64,000 bases of DNA from Neurospora tetraspora (Eukaryota; Ascomycota; Sordariomycetes; Sordariales; Sordariaceae), in NCBI RefSeq assembly GCF_033439725.1, contig NW_026944393.1, positions 682,001-746,000 of the forward strand, given 5' to 3'. The notes under the pieces are model-generated. The model ran no database searches, had not been told where the DNA came from, and saw nothing but the letters and a program-made list of their open reading frames with translations. Position numbers and translations under genes: made by a program. Within the stretch, counting starts at the first letter, position 1. Each line of letters opens with the position of its first letter. Below, piece after piece: positions 55,379 through 64,000 of this stretch.

Positions 55379-58322
55379 GCGCTGTTGAGGCTTGAGCTGT
55401 GAAGCAGAAGCTTGAAAGTGAAGATCTCGTCGCGGGAGGGTTTGGTCTTGTCCGATGAGATGCATTGAGGCTCTTGTAGCTCCTGAGGCTCAAAAGCTTG
55501 AGCAACGGATTTGCGCATGAGATGGTGAGACATCACGAACTTGTAGGAAACTCGGACCAGTCGTTCATCTTGTTGTTGAAAGATTCGAAACATGGAAATG
55601 ACGAAACAAACCAACGGATGTAGCAAAACCCACAACCCGTTACGAATCGAAATTCACGATCGAGATCGAAAATCGCAAAAGTGGAAGTGAGAAAGAACTC
55701 TTCAAACCAGATGACCACCGTCTCCCTGTTCGTCTCCCTGTTCTCGTTACTACGGTGCTCCAACGACCTGTCTCACCGCGACCCTCACCGTTGCTGAAAG
55801 TTCAGGAAACAGCACAAGTGGATTTTTCAGTGGATCAGCCCCGTCGTTGGGCTTTTCAAACAATCAACTTTTACACGATTTTTCAGGCCCTAAAAAGCAG
55901 CTTTGTTTCGTGGGCTGCGAGCTCCCTGCCAGGAACGAGTGCACGGGTTGAGGGTTCCCAGTCCGGTTGGCAGCTCGGTAGGGCGCGGTAGGGCGCGGTA
56001 GGGCAGAGACGAACAAGCCTTTTTTTAAATGAAAGTTTCACGAATCAGGAACCAGAGCAGGGAAAAGAATAATTTCAGGGGGCTTCCTCGCCGTCGCCGT
56101 TCGCGAGGTCCGTGTTTTTGTTTTTGTTAGTGCAGCAAGGGTGAAAAGGGCGCGCTTGTTTAAGCCGAGGGTAACCGAAAGGATCTCGAAAAAAGTCCAT
56201 GTGTTCGGCTCAAGCAAAAACCCACAATTTTCGATTGATTTCAACGACATCCGATGTCCCTGACATGGCAACAGGGCAAGAAAAGGGGCCAACAAAACAA
56301 AAGACCCATCTCCATCAAGCGAGAAGGCCTGGATGCTACGCTAACTGCTCACTTGCTGTCACGGTTTCCAGAATTCCAGGTGTGCAAAATGAGGATCGAC
56401 TGAGGTTTTGTCAACCTGTTGGTAGCGAGGTGCACGTGTGTGACTGGATGAAGATGAGAGGTAAAAGTACATGCACCAAGACGCGGGGAACCTGCCACTG
56501 TATCCCTCTGGGCACCGTGCCTACAATGCCTACCAATGTACCTGCAAGTCCTTTGTAGATGTACCTGCTGTCCGCCAGTAGGTACCTGCTACCTGTGTCC
56601 TCAGTAGTAGGTATCGTAAGGTGCCACCCTGTAACCTGTCAAGTGCCACTATGGGAGGTGCTGACACTGTCGGCGTTGAGCCGCAAGCCGCAGATGCAAA
56701 AGCCGCAGAGCCGCAAGGGAAGCCCGCCGCAAGACCGCAACCGTCGAACCGAACACCGCAACTTCATTGCGACTGCAAGGTACCTACACGCACATGACAA
56801 CCGCCAGCATGAGACATTTCTGCAGACGAGCTCGTGTCCCGATTCGTAACTTACACGCCTTCCATGGCTGGGAGCGAAGGTCATCGCGATCCAACGTTAT
56901 ACTGAACAAGTTTTCTAGATCAAGTTTCTTTCAGCCACCGACGATACCCGACGTCCGCCACCAACGACGACCGCCAAGCAGGACAAGCTTGCCAACGACA
57001 GCCAACGGGTGATTGACCCGAAGGTGCACTATGCCTGAGCCGAGTGAGATGCAACTGAAAGCCGGTTGTAGCTGAGCAAGCTGGACAGCTGGAATCGCCT
57101 CATCTATAACGCCGCTGGATTTGGTTTGCCACCGGACGCCAGCTGGAAGATTCTTCGTCCTGTGGTTTGGTTTCTTTGATTGCTTGTGGTGAACACTCAG
57201 TTGGTGTCAGACAGGTACATTAGCGGTGGATTACGCTGCGTTGGATCGCGACCGAAGCGCTGGGTATCATGGCATTCATACTTTCCAAGGATATGAGCTA
57301 CTGCTCATCGTGGGAATACTTTCAAGTGAAAGCGGACCTTGACGGCCTGGCTCACTTTTTAGTGGCGCCGTGCGTGGCGTGTCTCAGACTTTTCTCCATG
57401 TCGATTGCGTTTATGTTATCAGCTGCCTTGCCCATCTGCACTGGGATCCCATAATATTCCCCTCGAACATGAAGTCGAGTTGTTGGTCTTACCCCATCCA
57501 TGGTCATCTTCCAATACCTTGTAGGAAAGGAGGGATAATGGTCATAGGAGGAGAAGCCATCGTGGCTGTCGAGCGTGTTGTTGGTGCGTCACCCACACCA
57601 CGTCTCGCACATGACGGGTGATGGTTTTCCGTCGGTATTGAACTTTCCGGGCAGTAGGTGCTTCAAAGGAACTCTCAGTCTCCCACACACCCTCTTCGAA
57701 GACATCCGGCGGGCTTAGAGGCTCGCATCTCGGTGTTGACCGGAGGCGCTTATGCTTTAAGCTGCACTTGTTAACTGCCCTCGCTTACGATTCATCCGTA
57801 TGCGAGAAGCACATCGGACGCCGGAAAATGAATCGAAGTGCAGTTTTCCCTGACCGCCGGCATGCATATATGTCGTTTGCGGACGTCGACACTCGACGGT
57901 GGCTCTCGGCCTCTCGATCTGCATGACTGAAGTGCCATGGTGGGGTGGCTCCCTTTTACCTCCACGCCCGACGGTTCGACGGAGATGCCACCGTCCAATT
58001 CATGTCTGATGTGAACTCCTGAGAAATGCTGGTGGTATGTAGGTAGATTTGCGTGTAAATATGTCCAAATGCTTTGCTGTTGCCGTAGAATCTTCCGGGA
58101 CTTACGCCCCTCAGCGACTCCCTTCTTTTTTTTCCACCTGCGACTCGTACCACTTGCCCGATAGCATCCAATTACCTACACCAGGGCCAGACCCGAACTG
58201 AACGGATAAACCATGACCAAAACAATATACTCCAAGACACCCAATGCGATGACCCCTATGCTCCTGGGATGCTGCTCTATACTGACGACGACAAGGTAGA
58301 TATACCTTGGGTATCGATGCGC
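55379..58322. other. 2.9-kb intergenic region
   Basis: Between the MULE and the 3' end of the RAD5-like gene. It includes a GGTAGGGCGC tandem at about 55976-56003, short GCCGCA(A/G) repeats at 56679-56748 and TACCT-type words at 56545-56612. No gene is recognised. Confidence 0.5.
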
Positions 58323-61300
58323 TCAATCCGAGCTCAACAGCTCCTTGATATCCTCGATCCTCTGCATCTTCTTCTCTTCGTCGGACATCATCCCCAGCGA
58401 TGTTGCTCTGCAGTCAGGTCAGTATTTTAACCCCTTCCCCTCATCAAGTCACGGAAACGGGACAAACTCACATAAACTTCTTCCTCTCCTGCACCCGCAA
58501 CATCCTCATTTCCACACTCTGTTTCACAATAAACCGATAAACCCTCACCTCATCCTCCTGCCCCATGCGATGGACACGATCAATCGCCTGCGCCTCTACC
58601 GCGAAGGACCACCACGGGTCCATCATGTACACCCTCTTCGCACTTGTCAAGTTCAACCCAACACCTCCCGCTTTTAGACTCAGCAAGAGGACGCAGAACT
58701 TGTTGGTAGATTGAAACTCGGAAAGCACGGCGGCGCGGGCCTTCTGGGACATGGACCCGTCCAGCCGGAGGAAGGAGATTTTGTGTCGCGTGAGGGCGGA
58801 GGAGATTAGAGTGAGGAAGGATGTGAACTGGGAAATTACTAGGGATTTCATTTTCGGGTGCTCCTGGCGCAAGGCGCGGAGGTGGGAGATTAGAGCGACG
58901 ATTTTGGCGCTGGAGTCATTGGCCCCGACGCGTTGGAGGCTGATTCGTGGTTCGGGACTTGCGCCCGGAGTAGAGGGTGTCTCCGGGTCATCATCGTGGC
59001 GGATGACTTCGAAGATGTCGCGGATGTTGATGTGCTCGCGACACTGGAAACACCGTGGTACCTCGTTACGGTCGGTTTGGTGTTTGATGTAATCGAGCAG
59101 ACATTTCTTGCACGCAGAGTGCCAGCATCCTGTCACGGCCTGGTCGATCATTGGCTCTTCGGCGCAGATGGGGCATTCGTTGACTGCTTCGTCCCGGATC
59201 TGCTTGAGAACGTGGGCGCCGAAGTTGTTGGTTTTTGAGGCGTCGTCTGTGGTGGCGGTGAAGCGCTCGATGAGAGATTGGAGGTCCATGTCGTCTGCTA
59301 ATCCTGCCGCGACGTCAGCGGCCATATTGACTTCCTCCTCATCAGCGAGGATCTCCTGGTTGCGGACCAGCAAAGGGTGACAGCACGATTGACGGAGCCG
59401 CAAGATCTGCGCAAAGATGGATGTGAAAGCTTTCATCACTGTGCCGGCCTGCATGTTATCGAAGAACGTCCGCTTGGCGCGGTTAAAGACGTAGTCGTAG
59501 ACTGCCCTCTCAGGCTCGGAGAGCTCGATGTCGACGATCTCGATGTGTTTGGGCGGAAGTGGAACAAGGAATTGGCCGTCAGGGGTCTTCATGTCTTTGG
59601 TGCGACGCATGACGAGCGGTTCGAGGACGGTTTGGACGACGTCTAACGCGCGTACAAAGTTCTTGGACTCAAAGGGGACGGTAATGAAGGTCCGCCAGAA
59701 GGAAAAGTTGTTCCATGGCTCGACTCGCAGGAAGCGGACAAGGCTGAAGAGGTCTTCGAGGCGGTTGACGATGGGGGTTCCGGTGAGGACCCAGCGGTGT
59801 TCGGCGGCGATTTCGTAACAAGCTCGGGAAGTCTTGGCTTGGCGGTTCTTGATATTATGTGCTTCGTCCAGGATGACGCGGAAGAAGTTGAGGGAGAAGA
59901 GACCGCGGCTGTTGAGTCTGTCTCCATTCTTGGTAGTGAATTGGGTAAACTCGGAGAGGACGACTCCATAGCTGGTGATGATCACGTCTGGAGCGTTGGC
60001 CGCGTTGGCTTCGCAGCACAAGGTCAGTAGATCGACATTCTTCTCCGCCCCGTAGTACATCATGGTCTTGATGGTGCCCTCCTTCGAAGCATTCTCAGCT
60101 TCGCTTTGCCATTGCGCTAGCAAGGACATGGGGGCAACGACAAGTGTTGTACATGGAGCGTCAACTGTAGTCTTCTGTCCAGAGACTGCTGGTAGACGTG
60201 GGAGGTTGTTGACGGAGGTAGGACCAGCCTCTCGAGCCCTAATGGCTACTTCGGATCTGTGCGAATGGATCAGGGAAAGCATTTGGATGGTTTTGCCTGT
60301 ATTACACGACTGTTAGCTGAGATCAATGCCAAAACCGAGATAAGGACAAAGGCAGACGTACCAAGGCCCATCTCATCAGCCAAGATTCCACCAAGACAGT
60401 GCTGCTCTTGCTTGGGGAAGTCAAGAGACAGATCGCCAGAGTACGGGTTGACGTAGAAGCAGGGTTGGCCAGGAACCACAGGTAGGTCCTTGTCGTCATG
60501 GTCCTTGATCGGCCAGGTATACTCTTCCCATAAGGGGTGCATGGATGTTTCGCGGCCTTCTGTTCGCTGGTTCTTCTCCTTGGCCAGCATCCAGTACAGC
60601 GATTGCTTCTGGTATGGACGCAAGGCCATGGCGAAGGTGTCAGCTGGTTCAGCCTCGGGGGTGCTAAAGTCGAACGACTGGGCCTTCTTGTAAAGCGCAT
60701 CGAGTTGGTCTTGTTCGAGCTCCTGGCCCTCTTCGGCCTCTTCTGAGGGAGAAGCTGACCCGTTATTGTTGTCCCCGGCCTTGGCCTTGTCCATCGCCTT
60801 CTTCTCGGCAGAATCTGCTGCTTCAAGCAGGTCTTTCCTGGCGTCTTTGGCGGCAGCGGCATTTCCTCGAGAGGGGACCATATTGATCTCTTGGAACAGT
60901 CTCACAAGCGCAACTTGCCTCAATCGGAGGTCCTTCTCTTCTGTTGTCTCGTCTTTCTCGTGAAACCCGGCGGCCCTGTTGTCGGCTAGTTGGAAGGTTC
61001 TCCCGAAGAAGGCTGCTCGGAGCATGTAGCACTTGAGTTGTAAAAAGACGGTCTCGTTCGTTCGTAGACGCTCGGGCGCATAGACGCAAATGCCTTCGAA
61101 CCTGCAGATGTTCTGGTCTATCAGTGTTGACACCCAGTTGGCTGTGTCTTTGGCTAGACGACCAAGTTCTCTGCCGCTGGCGTCGGTGAAACGGACTATC
61201 ACATCGACACGTTTGGCAGCTGCCGCGCTAACTCGTGGCATGGACTGCGGGGTCCCAGGCTTGATTTGCCCTTTCCTTGCGACGGTGGGTGGTTGGATCT

Positions 61301-62090
61301 TTTGGCGCTCAATCTTGACAATATCACCGTGTCTAATGAGGCCTGTCCCGCTCCTTGTAGCCCATCCCTCAACACCAAATGCGCCGACATAGCGGGCCTC
61401 TGGCATTGATGGGAGAACCTTGGGCTCCCCTGCTTGTGTTCTCGATTGTGTTTGTGGTTGGGCTTGAGCTTGCGACCGCAATCGTGCGTGTGGTGTCGAT
61501 GCTTTCTTCGGAGACTGACCTACTACAATCAGGGGCGAATGCGAGTTGACCCTGACTGGAGGCGCCCGGTGTAGCTTCTTCCATGTTCCATCCAGGTACA
61601 TATTGACAGCTCTTTCGATATCGTTGCCGCAGTTCTTGCTTATGACTTGGAGGACATCGGTCGCAACTTTTTCGCCAACAAAGGCTTCGAATGTATCTTT
61701 GTCGAACGCCAGCTGGGGGGACTCGACCACTGGGGGTGTCACATCTTGCGGTGTCGCGACTGGAGTATCGATATCTTTCAAGACATATCCTCTCCTGGGA
61801 TCTGGCTTTTGCATTTCGTCGAGAAAGGGAGCACATAGCTTCATAGCATGGGGCGTTAATGTGCCATCGTCTGTGAAGAATCTCGGGGGTTCCTCGTCGT
61901 CGTCCGCATCTTTGGAGATTCGTGACTTTACTTCTTCGTTTGGATCTTGAAGGAGTTTCTTCCTGGGTGGTGAACTCGGCGGAGCACTGAATTGAGGAGA
62001 CGAGCTGGGGCCGGCAACGACATCGTCCGAGTCAACTTGGTCGGCCATGAACCGGCGCTTCTTGGAGGGGGGCTCGTTGGTGAAGTCCAT
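58323..62090 (-). CDS. mus-41: RAD5/HLTF-type SNF2 ATPase and RING ubiquitin ligase
   Basis: Exons are 60362-62090, 58472-60296 and 58323-58407, with introns of 65 bp (60297-60361) and 64 bp (58408-58471). The product is 1212 aa. Domains in order are a UBA-like helix bundle (~132-172, VISKNCGNDIERAVNMYLDG) and a HIRAN domain (~233-370). The SNF2 core has Walker A GLGKT across the first splice (575-579) and DEAH at 720-723. A C3HC4 RING (~951-996, CPICAEEP...CWHSACKKC...CFQC) is inserted in the helicase. Motifs V and VI follow (LKAGGVGLNLTSAKRV, QAIDRVHRMGQ). This HIRAN-SNF2-RING order is diagnostic of Rad5, which polyubiquitinates PCNA with Ubc13-Mms2 and reverses forks in error-free lesion bypass. 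The Neurospora RAD5 ortholog is called mus-41, to my knowledge; that symbol assumes a Neurospora source. Confidence 0.93.
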
Positions 62091-62595
62091 GGTGTCCCTT
62101 GTGTTTCCAGTTGTTGAAGGTGTTGTTCAGCCCATGGGGACAGCTTAAGAACCGATAGTAGACTGCTGATTAGGTGCCGCTGGTGTACAATATCAAACAG
62201 TGACGAAGCAATTCAGTCAGCAACTGTAACCGAATACATCGGGTGTTGCGCCGGGAGACGCGACTGTGCTGTGGCAACCCGTGAATTCTGGCGTGTCATT
62301 GTTCCCACCTTCCCGCTGTCAGGTGATTACGCGCCACTTCAAAGGACAAGGAGCTTGGGCCACCTAGGCCATTTAATGCCATCATTGCTAACCATAAAGG
62401 GTCTGGAGCTACTAACCTAACATCCGCTAAATCATAGCGCTGTGATGCTGAGGGGCACGGCGTGACATCGTCCAATTGTCGAATCAATGTCGTCGTCGGC
62501 CTGTCTTCCTCCCGCTGCCGAGGTTGTCTTGTCTCTCGTTACAGAGATGTGACCTTTGTTGTAACAGCGGGGAAAACAGTACCGCTTCTTCTGCC
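62091..62595. promoter_or_regulatory. divergent promoter of the RAD5-like and NDUFAF6-like genes
   Basis: The two genes start 505 bp apart on opposite strands. No specific binding site is recognised. Confidence 0.5.
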
Positions 62596-63787
62596 ATGAT
62601 ATCCTCTCGATCAGTTAGCCATGGCCTGAGGCGGGCACCTCTACGGCCGCGTCTTCGTCTCCAGCCTCACCCGTTCAAGCCTTGCCTCCCCGGACGAAGC
62701 CTCGCGACCATCACTGACGTCGACGTCGAGAAGGCCCGTCAGTACTGTGAGAACCAGTTCAAGTCTGTCCCTGTCCTCTCGTCCCATAGGCATTCATCCG
62801 CTAACTCTTCTCTCCCCCAGACATGGCGACTACGAAGCCTTCCTCCTCCGACAATTCGTCCCTTCTTCCTCCCGGAACGCCTACAATGCTCTCCGTACAT
62901 TGAACCTCGAACTCGCCCGCCTCCCCGAGACCGTCTCCAACCCGACCATCGCACGTATGCGCATGTCCTTCTGGCGGGAAACCGTGAACAGCGTCTTCGC
63001 CGGCAACCCCCCACGCGAGCCCATTTCCATCCTCCTCCACCAAGCCATCCAAGACCTCAAAGCCCGCGCCGGCCCCAGCAGTGCCAGCTCTCTCAAGTTC
63101 TGGCTCCTACGCCTGATCAACACGCGCGAGCAACACATGGAAAACAGGCCGTTTGTCAGCCTTACTTCGCTGGAGGACTACGCCGAGAACACTTACGCGA
63201 CGCTGATGTACATGACCCTCGCTTCCATGCCTCTGCGATCGGTACACATGGATCATCTAGCTAGTCACATCGGCAAGGCGTGCGGTATTGTAGCCACACT
63301 ACGCGGTATTCCCGTTCTGGCCGCTCCGTCGCAGCCTATTCAGGGTCCGGCGGGGAGCGTGGGCAATACCCGGCCTCCTGCCCTGTTACTACCCCTCGAT
63401 GTGATGGCCGAGGTGGGAGTTAGAGAGGAGGACGTCTTCCGCCGCGGACCCAACGCCGAGGGACTACAGGATGCCGTGTTCAAGGTCGCTACGAGGGCCA
63501 ATGACCACTTAATCACGGCGAGAGAGATGTTGAAGAACTTGAAGGCTGGGGAAGAGGTGGGACATGATTATGAACATGAGGGAGAACAGGAGCATGCCTA
63601 CTCGAGCGGCGGAACTGACACAACACAAGCCGATATCAAGAGGGGGTTTGGGGTGCTGCTGGAAGCAGTGCCGGCTGCCGATTACTTGGAACGGTTGGAG
63701 AAGGTTGACTTTGACCCGTTCAAGGTCAAGGCGAGCTGGAAGCTTCCTTGGAGGTTGTGGCGTGCTCTGAAGACACAGCAAATTTGA
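62596..63787 (+). CDS. NDUFAF6-like complex I assembly factor (squalene/phytoene synthase fold)
   Basis: Exons are 62596-62762 and 62821-63787; the 58-bp phase-2 intron has a non-consensus GTCTGT donor and a CGCTAAC branch site. The product is 377 aa. The N-terminus is Arg-rich with no acids for ~40 residues (SVSHGLRRAPLRPRLRLQPH), a clear mitochondrial presequence. The splice rebuilds ENQFKHGDYEAFLLRQFVP. Then come AYNALRTLNLELARLPE and MRMSFWRETVNSVF, standard for the family, and later SLEDYAENTYATLMYMTLAS and HIGKACGIVATLRGIP. The prenyl-synthase DxxxD motifs are not intact. This fits NDUFAF6, a non-enzymatic member needed early in building respiratory complex I in the matrix. It ends with TGA at 63785-63787. 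Confidence 0.88.
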
Positions 63788-64000
63788 GTCCGCTGTGTGT
63801 GCCGGATCTGAGGCTAACGAGCTACAATTGAGATTCGTTCTTCCATCCCGTTTCTTACTCTTAGTGCCGACGTTCGTGATGACACAGGATCGATCTCGAT
63901 CAGGACCGCGAGGGTACACTCCGTTGCTATCCCTTAGCCCGGTTATCATGAACAGGCAAAAGTCAGCAATCGTCGACTGCATCAACCCAAGTCTTCTTGT

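Overview
This window looks like nuclear DNA of a filamentous ascomycete, most likely Neurospora or a close Sordariales relative. Genes are GC-rich and split by short GT-AG introns with CTAAC/CTGAC-type branch sites. Two multi-kilobase AT-rich, TpA-dense blocks look like the work of RIP (repeat-induced point mutation), and the DNA-repair genes have recognisable Neurospora-type orthologs. No rRNA, convincing tRNA or CRISPR array was seen.

Layout. 1-6.2 kb: 3' part of an ELG1/ATAD5 PCNA-unloader gene, then a convergent RD-repeat protein. 6.2-10.9 kb: gene-empty. 10.9-14.0 kb: a four-BRCT Dpb11/Rad4/TopBP1 protein. 15.9-20.7 kb: a secreted Ser-rich protein with a decayed Cys-rich tail, a protein with an internal duplication, and a methyltransferase fragment. 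21.0-29.6 kb: MOSC protein, alpha/beta hydrolase, polysaccharide deacetylase, small membrane protein, GPI12/PIG-L deacetylase. 29.9-36.6 kb: a mitochondrial expression factor, LSM3 and a GTPBP1-type GTPase. 38.9-40.6 kb: an ART1/LDB19-type arrestin. 44.2-55.4 kb: two RIP-degraded DNA transposons. 58.3-63.8 kb: a RAD5 ortholog (mus-41 in Neurospora) divergent from an NDUFAF6-like complex I assembly factor.

The most informative part is the transposon archaeology. Four terminal-inverted-repeat elements can be delimited by eye. (1) A 5.1-kb PIF/Harbinger element at 44171-49288 has 25-bp perfect outer inverted repeats and a TTG/TTG target duplication. (2) A 4.75-kb Mutator-like element (MULE) at 50630-55378 has about 87-bp inverted repeats and a perfect 9-bp duplication. 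(3) A foldback miniature element at about 53122-53718 is nested in the MULE and is far less AT-rich than its host. (4) A 535-bp miniature element at 32376-32910 has about 50-bp inverted repeats and a perfect 10-bp duplication, and sits in the divergent promoter between the mitochondrial factor gene and LSM3. A separate curiosity is an 89-codon open frame directly behind, and in frame with, the LSM3 stop codon.

Three genes act at stalled or replicating forks (ELG1, DPB11, RAD5), but they are far apart and do not form an operon-like unit. Gene models below were spliced by eye. Exon borders keep frame and family motifs, but no transcript evidence was available.
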